A stretch of 26,764 nt of DNA, taken from assembly GCA_021738105.1 (NCBI GenBank), contig JAIPCS010000014.1, forward strand, positions 1 to 26,764, read 5' to 3'. The position numbers and the translations under genes were made by a program. The notes under the pieces were generated by a model. The model saw only the letters and a program-made list of their open reading frames with translations, ran no database searches and was not told the origin of the DNA. The stretch comes from Sulfuritalea sp. (GTDB lineage Bacteria > Pseudomonadota > Gammaproteobacteria > Burkholderiales > Rhodocyclaceae). Below are positions 8,994 through 15,983 of this stretch, one piece after another; the stretch's first letter is position 1; each line of letters begins with the position of its first letter.

Positions 8994-9566
8994 ATGCAAA
9001 CCCTGCCCGCGCCGCTCATGGTGGCGATCAATCACCTGCTCGGACAGGCGAGCTGGGCGCGCGGGAAGCTTGCTCCGTTTGCAGGGCACGCCGCTCAAAT
9101 CAAGATGCCGCCTTTCGAGGCGGCTTTTTTGATCAGCGAAGACGGCTGTATTTCCACACCAGATGCCGAAGCCGCGCTGGAAGTCAGCATTTCGCTGCCG
9201 GCAACAACACCCTTGTTGGCCTTGCAGGGCAAGGAAGCGGTAATGCGTGCGGCGCGTATCGAAGGTTCGGCTGAATTCGCCGAAGCGCTGGGTTTCGTGA
9301 TCCGCAACCTGCGCTGGGACGCCGAGGAGGACTTGTCGAAAGTGGTCGGTGATATCGCCGCCCACCGGATCATGACCGGCACTCGTGAGTTTGCCGGCTG
9401 GCAGAAACAGGCAGCACAAAACTTCGCCGAGAATCTGGCCGAATACTTTACCGAAGAGCAACCGCTGATCGCACGGCAGGCCGATGTTGAAGAGTTTTCG
9501 GCAGAAATCGATCGCTTGCGGGATGACGTGGCACGGTTGGAAAAAAGGCTGCAACGGTTGGGTTGA
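8994..9566 (+). CDS. ubiJ: Ubiquinone biosynthesis accessory factor UbiJ (SCP2 lipid-binding domain)
   Basis: UbiJ binds polyprenyl intermediates in the soluble Ubi complex with UbiK. The 190-residue protein has an N-terminal SCP2-like domain (about 5-110, with the usual ALQGKEAVMRAARIEGSAE segment) and a C-terminal helix and coiled coil (about 155-190, EIDRLRDDVARLEKRL), as in UbiJ. The start is ATG at 8994, 5 bp after the Tim44 gene. Codons 38-46 coincide with a perfect intrinsic-terminator structure on the sense strand (listed separately). ubiB, often the next gene in proteobacteria, is not here. Confidence 0.88.
   Translation: MQTLPAPLMVAINHLLGQASWARGKLAPFAGHAAQIKMPPFEAAFLISEDGCISTPDAEAALEVSISLPATTPLLALQGKEAVMRAARIEGSAEFAEALGFVIRNLRWDAEEDLSKVVGDIAAHRIMTGTREFAGWQKQAAQNFAENLAEYFTEEQPLIARQADVEEFSAEIDRLRDDVARLEKRLQRLG
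9107..9130 (+). terminator. Intrinsic-terminator-like hairpin inside ubiJ
   Basis: A perfect 7-bp stem GCCGCCT/AGGCGGC (9107-9113 and 9118-9124) with a TTCG tetraloop is followed directly by six T residues (9125-9130), all on the ubiJ sense strand. It meets the usual criteria for a rho-independent terminator even though it lies in coding sequence. It could act when translation lags. No test of activity is possible from sequence. Confidence 0.6.
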
Positions 9567-9628
9567 TCACTGGCTTCCGGCGCGGGCGTTCCGTGGCAAG
9601 ATTGGCAGCTTGCATAGTCAGGACTGTC

Positions 9629-10561
9629 ATGACCGAATTCTCGACACCGCGCGCCATTGCCAACAGTCTCGCCACCGTACTGCACGGGCAGGACGCCAAT
9701 ATCCGCAAGATCGTATCGGCCTGGGTTGCCGGCTTGCACGTGTTGCTCGACGATTTTCCGGGAACCGGCAAGACCACGCTGGCGAAAGCGCTGGCACGCT
9801 CGGTGGATACAAGTTTTTCGCGCGTGCAATTCACCCCCGATCTGCTGCCCAGCGATATTGTCGGCGTATCGATTTACGATGCCCAGAGCCAGTCATTCCG
9901 CTTTCATGAGGGTCCCGTTTTCGCCCATGTTTTGCTGGCTGACGAAATCAACCGTGCCTCGCCGCGCACCCAGTCGGCCCTGCTCGAAGCCATGGCCGAG
10001 GCCCAGGTGACGGTCGACGGTCAGCGTCGCGTGCTGCCGCAACCCTATTTCGTCATTGCCACGCAAAACCCGGTCGAACAGGCCGGCACCTATCCGCTGC
10101 CCGAAGCGCAGATGGATCGCTTTGGCATCCGCCTCGGGCTGGGCTATGTCAGCCCGGAACACGAAGAGCAACTGCTCGATTACACAGCGGATCACCATCC
10201 GCTTGACCGGATGACGCCCTGCGCCACGGTTGCCGAATTGCTCACCGCACGGCGTGCCGCGGCATCGATCACAGTGGCGCCCGCCTTGCGGCGCTATATC
10301 GTCGATCTTGTTCATGCCACGCGCAGCCACCCCATGGTGCATATGGGCGCCAGCCCGCGCGCGTCGATCGCCCTGTTTCAACTAGCCCGGGTGCTGGCTT
10401 TGTTCGACGGTGAAACCTATGTCACGCCGGAACTGATTCAGGAAATTGCGCCTGACGTCCTGGCACATCGGCTGGCGCTCGACCCCCAGGCACGCTATGC
10501 AGGCGCGCAAGGAATGCAGGTCATCGACGACATACTGCGTCAGGTCGCGGTACCGGTCTAG
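9629..10561 (+). CDS. MoxR family AAA+ ATPase
   Basis: This 310-residue AAA+ ATPase of the MoxR class would act as a chaperone-like remodeler in partnership with VWA/DUF58 proteins. Walker A is PGTGKTT (44-50) after LLDDF, Walker B is VLLADEIN with the following [16 protein letters not shown], and sensor 1 is [24 protein letters not shown]. The C-terminal lid has GASPRAS. The start at ATG 9629 (AGGA a few bases upstream) matches MoxR N-termini; the upstream TTG at 9563 would add a non-family extension overlapping ubiJ. It is 62 bp after ubiJ and 20 bp before the DUF58 gene. Confidence 0.93.
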   Translation: MTEFSTPRAIANSLATVLHGQDANIRKIVSAWVAGLHVLLDDFPGTGKTTLAKALARSVDTSFSRVQFTPDLLPSDIVGVSIYDAQSQSFRFHEGPVFAHVLLADEINRASPRTQSALLEAMAEAQVTVDGQRRVLPQPYFVIATQNPVEQAGTYPLPEAQMDRFGIRLGLGYVSPEHEEQLLDYTADHHPLDRMTPCATVAELLTARRAAASITVAPALRRYIVDLVHATRSHPMVHMGASPRASIALFQLARVLALFDGETYVTPELIQEIAPDVLAHRLALDPQARYAGAQGMQVIDDILRQVAVPV

Positions 10562-10581
10562 ACCTTTCCACAACGCCGGCA

Positions 10582-11913
10582 ATGCGCAAGCTCGCCGCAT
10601 TTCGCCAAGTATTTCTCGCGTCGCGCTGGCTACGCGAAAGGCTGACGCCGGCCGGCCTGATGCTGGCCGGACTCAGCGGTTTTGCTGCGGCTTTTGGTCT
10701 CGACACGCAATCCAATATGGCGCATGGCCTGTTTGCCATCGGCACCTGCCTGCTGACGCTCGATGCCGCAGCGGCCATGCTGCTGCGCCGGCGCATGCCG
10801 AGCCTGAACGGTCACCGCCATCTACCGAAGTTCATGACGGCCGGCGCACCGGCGCAATACCGGCTCGAGCTGCGCAATACCACTTCCCGGACTACGCCCG
10901 CGCTACGCCTGCTGGAACGCTTGCACCAGACCTGGCCGCTGAAGTTGAATCCGCAGGGCGATCGCCATGCCGGTAATCGCTTTGACCAGCGCGTTGGCTA
11001 CCCGGCATTCATCAACTTGCTGCGCCGCCTGCGTGTGGTGGAAGTCAAGGCAATTGTGCTGCCCGCCCTGCTACCCGGCCAGGCGCGCACACTCGATGTA
11101 CCAGCGCAACCCGTGGCACGAGGCATGGCAATGTTCGAGAACCTGGAACAGGCGATCAGCGGCCCGCTGGGGCTGGTCGAATTGCGACGTCCTGTCAGCA
11201 TCGCCGCCAACAGCCTGCCGGTGTTGCCGGCCCGCGTTGCGGTGGACCTGCCGCCGGCCGCCAGTCACCGTCTGCTTCAGCCGGGTGGCATTTCCCTGGC
11301 ACAGCACGTGGGCGAAGCCGAAGAATTCCGCTCACTGCGCGATTACCGACCGGGCGATCCCTTGCGCGCGATTCACTGGCGCAGCTTCGCCCGCACCGGA
11401 CGACCGGTGGTGCGCGAATTTCAGGAGGAATTTTTCTCGCGCCATGCGCTGCTGCTCGATACCGCCGCACCGGATGCACCGATAGCCACCTTCGAGACCG
11501 CCGTTTCGATTGCCGCTTATCTGGTGGCCCGACCGCGCGACGCGGACAGCCTGCTCGATCTGATGTTCGTCGGCGACCGCGTGCATCACCTGAGTAGCGG
11601 GCGCGGACTCGGCGGCACTGACGGCCTGCTAAAAGTACTCGCGGCGGTCTTGCCGACTCCTTCAGTCAGCATCACGCCGCTGCTCGCCAGCCTCGACCGC
11701 CACGCCCGTCAGGTCGCCTCGATCGTAATGGTCTTGCTGGTCTGGGATGCGCAGCGACAGGCCGCGGTGCGCCGCCTGCTCGGCGCCGGATTGCGACCAA
11801 CCGTGCTTCTGGTATGCGAAAACACACAGACGGCGGTAGAGGACGCACCAGAGTTTGCTGGCATTTTGCATCGCGTCACCGCCATGGATGACGTGGAGCC
11901 CAACACGCCATGA
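10582..11913 (+). CDS. DUF58 domain protein
   Basis: This 443-residue membrane-anchored protein has two hydrophobic helices near the N-terminus (about 22-40 and 46-68). The DUF58 signature EEFRSLRDYRPGDPLRAIHW lies at about 247-266 and is followed by a VWA-like C-terminal half. DUF58 proteins are regularly encoded directly after MoxR ATPases and are thought to be their clients or adaptors. The length is on the long side compared with ~300-residue DUF58 proteins, and fits the type paired with TgpA-like transglutaminases. Its stop overlaps the next start (ATGA), so translation is coupled. Confidence 0.9.
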   Translation: MRKLAAFRQVFLASRWLRERLTPAGLMLAGLSGFAAAFGLDTQSNMAHGLFAIGTCLLTLDAAAAMLLRRRMPSLNGHRHLPKFMTAGAPAQYRLELRNTTSRTTPALRLLERLHQTWPLKLNPQGDRHAGNRFDQRVGYPAFINLLRRLRVVEVKAIVLPALLPGQARTLDVPAQPVARGMAMFENLEQAISGPLGLVELRRPVSIAANSLPVLPARVAVDLPPAASHRLLQPGGISLAQHVGEAEEFRSLRDYRPGDPLRAIHWRSFARTGRPVVREFQEEFFSRHALLLDTAAPDAPIATFETAVSIAAYLVARPRDADSLLDLMFVGDRVHHLSSGRGLGGTDGLLKVLAAVLPTPSVSITPLLASLDRHARQVASIVMVLLVWDAQRQAAVRRLLGAGLRPTVLLVCENTQTAVEDAPEFAGILHRVTAMDDVEPNTP

Positions 11914-13799
11914 GTACCCCGACATGGTTGCACGCCCTTGCGCTGGCGATTTGGGGCGCCTCCCTGGGCCTGGGCTTGAAAGGCCTGATCCTCGGCAGCG
12001 TGTTGGCGGGCCTGAGATTGCTGGCGACGGGGCCTGCGCGCCTGAAGTTTGGCGAGCGGGAATTACGACGCAGCGCGGACCTGACTGCCGTGCTACTGGT
12101 TTTGATACTGGCAGGATTGCTGGCTGCCCAGGGTTTGCCACGGGGCCTGTTGGCTGCGATGGGGCTGATGCCGGCCGCCCTGCTGCCCCTGCTGTTAATT
12201 GCCAGTATTAACGAATCTCCTTTGCGCTTGCGCCATCTCGCGCTATCGCTGCGCGACTCGGGTCGGCCCGAAGCCGAACTGAGCGTCAACCCGAACCCGA
12301 CCTATCTGGCGATCACCCTGCTCGCCACCTCAGTACAGGCGCGGCCATCGAACTGGGTTCTGGCGGCGCTCGGCGGCACTATCGTGGTCTGGCTATTCGT
12401 CGCCCGACCCGTGACCCTGCGTCGTAGTCGCGTCGCCTTTGCCATCGCTGCGCTATTGGCACTGGGTGCCGGCGTTGCAGGTAGCCAGGGTTTGCAGCGG
12501 GCACAACTTGCTCTGCAGGAATGGGTGATCGACGCGCTTTCGGGTGTGGATAGCGACCCCTACCAGAGCCAAACGCGTATCGGCGACATTGGTCGAGTCA
12601 AGCTATCCGATCGCATTGTCTGGCGCGTGCGGCAATCGCCACCCGTCGAGGTGCCACTGTTATTGCGCAGCAGCGTGTTCTCGCACTATGTAAATGGAAT
12701 CTGGGTGGCGCGGCGCGATACCTTTCAGCCGCTGCCCGATAGTGCCGTTGCGACACCACCCGGATTGAATTTGCTTGGCGACGGCCAGGACGGCGTGGTA
12801 TTGCTGCCAATGCCTGCGGGATTCGGGGGAATCGACGCTCCGGGGAGACTGGAGAGAAATTCGCTGGGCGTGGTCCGCCTCAGCGACGCCCCGGCGCTGC
12901 TTGAAGTCGCGCTCGATCGCGAGCCGGCCTCCAAGGTAACACCGTCCACGCGCGATCTCGAGCTGCCACCGGACTTTGCTGATCTGCTGTCGCGCCTGCC
13001 TGAAATCACCGCGATGAAACGCGGCACAGCGGCAGAGCGACTGGCGGCGCTGGAAAGCTGGTTTGGCGAACACTTTCGCTACACCCTGTTCGTCGGCGAT
13101 GAAACCCGGGGGAGGCGCTCGCTGGAGCAGTTCCTGCTCACCGACCGCGCCGCGCATTGTGAGTATTTCGCCACGGCAACGGTGCTGCTGTTGCGCGCAC
13201 TGGGTATTCCGGCGCGCTATGTCACCGGCTATTCGGTGCAGGAGTACAGCCGCCTCGAGGGGGCCTTCGTGGTGCGCAAACGCCATGCCCACGCCTGGGT
13301 CGAGGCTTTCATAGACCAGCGCTGGATCGAGGTGGACACCACACCGGCGACCTGGCTCGGTGTCGAGGAAAACGGGGCGTCGGTCTGGCAGCCGGTGCTC
13401 GATGTTTTTTCGTGGGCCTGGCGCCACCTTGGCGAGTACAGGCGCGACCTGTTCTCGGGCGATCACTCGCTGGGCGCACAGCTTGCCGGCGCCATGCTGC
13501 TGATGCTGGCCGCGGTCTGGCTGCTGCGCAAGCGCTGGCAGTTCTGGCGACGACCCGCGCAAAAAGTCGGCGCTGGCGACACGGCGTTTGCCGCTCCCAG
13601 CGCCGAGCAGCGATCGTTTTTTGCGCTGGAACGCGAGCTCGCTGCACTCGGTTTGGCGCGATTACCCGGCGAAACACCACGCAACTGGCTGCGACGACTC
13701 GATCGGGAAGGCAGAAGCGTAGTCAATCCGGAACAACTCAATTCTGCGCGCGAACTGATCGATGCACTCTACCGCCAGCGCTACGCTTTGATCGGATAA
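11910..13799 (+). CDS. Membrane transglutaminase-like protein (TgpA/DUF3488 type)
   Basis: This 629-residue inner-membrane protein has about six hydrophobic helices in the first ~210 residues and a large periplasmic part with a transglutaminase-like fold. A further helix (about 524-541) is followed by a cytoplasmic C-terminal DUF4129-like tail. The catalytic triad is visible: C417 in AAHCEYFATA, H461 in HAHAWVEAF and D476 in EVDTTPATW. The Pseudomonas homologue TgpA is essential and periplasm-facing; its substrate is not established. Together with moxR and DUF58 it forms a common three-gene module, here tightly coupled by ATGA overlap with DUF58. The actual reaction (crosslinking, peptidase or other) is not decided by sequence. 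Confidence 0.9.
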   Translation: MSTPTWLHALALAIWGASLGLGLKGLILGSVLAGLRLLATGPARLKFGERELRRSADLTAVLLVLILAGLLAAQGLPRGLLAAMGLMPAALLPLLLIASINESPLRLRHLALSLRDSGRPEAELSVNPNPTYLAITLLATSVQARPSNWVLAALGGTIVVWLFVARPVTLRRSRVAFAIAALLALGAGVAGSQGLQRAQLALQEWVIDALSGVDSDPYQSQTRIGDIGRVKLSDRIVWRVRQSPPVEVPLLLRSSVFSHYVNGIWVARRDTFQPLPDSAVATPPGLNLLGDGQDGVVLLPMPAGFGGIDAPGRLERNSLGVVRLSDAPALLEVALDREPASKVTPSTRDLELPPDFADLLSRLPEITAMKRGTAAERLAALESWFGEHFRYTLFVGDETRGRRSLEQFLLTDRAAHCEYFATATVLLLRALGIPARYVTGYSVQEYSRLEGAFVVRKRHAHAWVEAFIDQRWIEVDTTPATWLGVEENGASVWQPVLDVFSWAWRHLGEYRRDLFSGDHSLGAQLAGAMLLMLAAVWLLRKRWQFWRRPAQKVGAGDTAFAAPSAEQRSFFALERELAALGLARLPGETPRNWLRRLDREGRSVVNPEQLNSARELIDALYRQRYALIG

Positions 13800-14003
13800 A
13801 TGCGAACCGCCGGCGGCCTGTGTGCTGCCGCGCCGCTTCGCTACCGCCACCCACCACCTTGTAGAAACTTGTCGATACAACGACGTAGCGCGTCATAAAA
13901 TCGACTGCAACGACTAGTCTGATCGCCGCGTCAAATTTATTTATTGGAGTCCCATCGAACGCCCGTGCACAATGACCCTCCGCTTAATAGGGAGGAGTTT
14001 CAA
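13800..14003. other. Intergenic region before the DUF3365 cytochrome gene
   Basis: This 204-bp stretch holds the repeat copy, then an AT-richer segment with TAAAAT at 13896-13901 (5/6 to a -10 box) but no convincing -35 at the right distance. It ends with the strong ribosome site GGAGGAG (13991-13997) of the cytochrome gene. A 11-codon frame (ATG 13972 to TGA 14007) overlaps that gene's start codon as ATGA. No clear terminator for the transglutaminase operon is visible. Confidence 0.4.
13846..13869 (+). repeat. Direct repeat copy 1 (relic of the 3' end of an efflux channel gene)
   Basis: 24 bp matching 14601-14624 at 23 positions (A at 13856 against G at 14611), same orientation. Read on the minus strand it encodes SFYKVVGGG, close to the SFYKAVGGV tail of the outer-membrane channel gene; the codons just upstream in that frame read VVST, like LLSTAA in the real gene. 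It is in non-coding sequence between the transglutaminase and cytochrome genes. Confidence 0.75.
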
Positions 14004-14567
14004 ATGAAAAAAATTATGCTTGTTGCCGCACTTTTTGCGACACCGCTTGCTACAAATCTGGCCAATGCCAGCGATGACGCCATGCTCGGGGAAGCCCGCA
14101 AAGTTGCAACCTCACTTCCACCCAAGCTTCTGACTGCTTTGCAGCAAGAAATAAACCAGACAGGCCCCGAAGGCGCGATCTCGGTTTGCAAGGACATGGC
14201 ACCGAAAATGGGTTCCGAAGTTTCAAAAGAGACCGGCTGGAAGATCAAGCGTGTCAGCCTTAAGCCCCGCAATGAGCAGCGTGCCATTCCTGATAACTGG
14301 GAAAAAGCCGCACTGGAAGATTTCGACAAACGTGCCGCTGCTGGTGAGTCGCCGAAAAGTCTGGAAAAGGGTGAAAAAGTCGGCAACGAGTACCGTTACG
14401 TAAAGGCGCTACCGGTACAAAGCCTGTGCCTGAATTGCCACGGCCCGACTGACAAGCTCAAGCCGGAAGTAAAGGCCAGTCTGGCAAAGCACTATCCCAA
14501 CGACAAAGGCACCGGCTACTCTGAGGGGCAAATCCGCGGCGTGATCAGCGTACGAAAGGCGCTTTAA
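14004..14567 (+). CDS. Secreted monoheme c-type cytochrome-like protein (DUF3365)
   Basis: This 187-residue protein has a signal peptide (about 1-22, KKIMLVAALFATPLATNLANA) and a single heme c motif CLNCH at 142-146 in the conserved setting YRYVKALPVQSLCLNCHG, typical of DUF3365 (Tll0287-like) proteins. The C-terminal GYSEGQIRGVISV is also family-like. It would be a periplasmic heme protein, probably a redox or gas/ligand sensor or an electron carrier; the function is not established. ATG at 14004 was chosen over a TTG frame start at 13944 because of the signal peptide and GGAGGAG six bases upstream. Its codons look AT-richer than its neighbours', and it is framed by 24-bp direct repeats, so it may be a later insertion. 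It is convergent with the efflux channel gene, with only 6 bp between stops. Confidence 0.87.
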   Translation: MKKIMLVAALFATPLATNLANASDDAMLGEARKVATSLPPKLLTALQQEINQTGPEGAISVCKDMAPKMGSEVSKETGWKIKRVSLKPRNEQRAIPDNWEKAALEDFDKRAAAGESPKSLEKGEKVGNEYRYVKALPVQSLCLNCHGPTDKLKPEVKASLAKHYPNDKGTGYSEGQIRGVISVRKAL

Positions 14568-14573
14568 GACTCA

Positions 14574-15983
14574 TTAGCCCGGGTTCGCGATGGGGGCCAC
14601 GCCACCCACCGCCTTGTAGAAACTGGCGGCAGTCGACAACAGTTGCCGCCGTGCCGCCAGCGCCGACTGTTGGGCGGCGAAGTGCTCGCGTTGAGCGTCG
14701 AGCAGTTCCAGATGGCTGGAAACACCCGCCTGATAACGCGCATTGACGAGCGTTAGGCGGCGGCTTTGGGCGCTGAGATCGGCCTCCTGCGCCTTCAGTT
14801 GCTCGGCAAGCTGAAGCCGCGCCGCCAGCAGGTCGGCGACTTCGCGGAAGGCCTGTTGAATGGTCTTTTCATATTCTGCCACGGTGATGTTCTTGCGCAC
14901 CTCCGCCAGATCGATGTTGGCGTCCGCGCGCCCGGAGTCAAACAGTGGATAGCGCAGAACCGGCATAAAGCTCCAGGCGCTGCTGCCGGCATCGAACAAG
15001 CCGGCAAGACCCCTGCTGGCAGTGCCGGCAACGGCAGTAAGCACTATCTTCGGCAAGAATGCAGCGCGCGCGGCACCGATGTTGGCGTTGGCGGCGATCA
15101 GCCTTTGCTCAGCGGCGAGAACATCGGGGCGTGCAAGCAACACTTCGGCGGGCAGACCCACCGCCAGATCCTTGTTCAGGCTTTGCCGCGTCAGCCGCTC
15201 GCCGTCGGCGATTGCCGGCGCGGTGCCGACCAGCAGGCGCAGGGCATTTTCGGCGGCAGCATGGCTGCGCAGCAGACTGGCGATTTCGGCGCGCGCATTC
15301 TGGAACGCACCGTCCGCCTGTAGATAGTCGAGATCGCCGGCCAGACCGACATCGCGACGACGGCCAATCAGGGTACGGGTTTCTTCGCGGGTTTTCAGTG
15401 TCGCTTGCGCCAGATCGAGGCGTTCGCCCAACTCAAGCAAGCTCAGGTAGGCGTTGGCGACATCGGCAATCAAAGTCAGCCGGAACGCGCGGCGCGAATA
15501 GTCACTGGCCAGATAACTGGCTCGCGCCGCATCGTCGAGGTTTCTTACCCGGCCCCAGAAATCAAGCTCGAAGGCGGCGATGCCGAGATTGACATCGTAG
15601 CGCTGACTGTTGAGTTGGCGGCCCGTACCCGAGAGATCGGCCGGTGTCAGTGCAGCGGCGCGTTGTGCGCCAAGGTCCAGCGTCGGAAAGCGGTCGCTGC
15701 GGGCAATGCCTGCCAGGACGCGGGCTTCTTCAACCCGCGCCACGGCAATACGCAAATCGCGGTTGTGCTCCAGCGCCGCGACGATCAGCCCCTGCAAGGC
15801 CGGATCGGAAAAGAAGTTGCGCCAGTCGGCGAGCATCCGCGCGCTTTTCGCCGCGTCGCCAAGTGATGTCGACGCGCGCAGCGCGGGCCAGGCGTTTGCA
15901 ACCGGCGCCTCGGGGCGATGGTATTCGGGCGTCAAGGAACAACCGGCAAGCATCAAAACGAGCGGGAGCAAGCGCTTAGTCAT
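14574..15983 (-). CDS. RND efflux outer-membrane channel lipoprotein (NodT/OprM family)
   Basis: This is a TolC-like outer-membrane factor of 469 residues, the exit duct of the tripartite pump. The signal peptide ends in a lipobox LAGC with C15, followed by SLTPEYHRPEAPV, the typical mature start of OprM/NodT proteins. Two outer membrane efflux repeats follow, with the family elements LDFWGRVRNLDDAARA, LLARPDVLAAEQRLIAANANIGAARAAFLPKI and LVNARYQAGVSSHLELLDAQRE. ATG at 15983 was chosen because it gives the signal peptide; the frame extends to 16043 inside the pump gene. It overlaps the pump gene by 8 bp, with AGGAGG upstream. It is the last gene of the operon, with no terminator in the 6 bp before the convergent cytochrome gene. 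Confidence 0.93.
   Translation of the reverse strand: MTKRLLPLVLMLAGCSLTPEYHRPEAPVANAWPALRASTSLGDAAKSARMLADWRNFFSDPALQGLIVAALEHNRDLRIAVARVEEARVLAGIARSDRFPTLDLGAQRAAALTPADLSGTGRQLNSQRYDVNLGIAAFELDFWGRVRNLDDAARASYLASDYSRRAFRLTLIADVANAYLSLLELGERLDLAQATLKTREETRTLIGRRRDVGLAGDLDYLQADGAFQNARAEIASLLRSHAAAENALRLLVGTAPAIADGERLTRQSLNKDLAVGLPAEVLLARPDVLAAEQRLIAANANIGAARAAFLPKIVLTAVAGTASRGLAGLFDAGSSAWSFMPVLRYPLFDSGRADANIDLAEVRKNITVAEYEKTIQQAFREVADLLAARLQLAEQLKAQEADLSAQSRRLTLVNARYQAGVSSHLELLDAQREHFAAQQSALAARRQLLSTAASFYKAVGGVAPIANPG
14601..14624 (+). repeat. Direct repeat copy 2 (within the efflux channel gene 3' end)
   Basis: This is the partner of 13846-13869 (23/24 identical). It lies in the coding sequence for the SFYKAVGGV tail of the outer-membrane channel on the minus strand. 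The two copies are 755 bp apart and enclose the whole DUF3365 gene. Confidence 0.75.

Noticed and set aside
9585..9620. Sigma-54-like promoter before moxR (TGGCA and TTGCA elements)
   Set aside because: The GG and GC elements are not at the required -24/-12 spacing in any pairing.
9563..9628. TTG start of moxR overlapping the ubiJ stop
   Set aside because: The extra 22 residues do not look like a MoxR N-terminus, and ATG at 9629 has a nearby AGGA.
13800..13845. Possible terminator after the transglutaminase gene in the GC-rich CCGCCGGCGG area
   Set aside because: Only short imperfect stems can form and no T-run follows.
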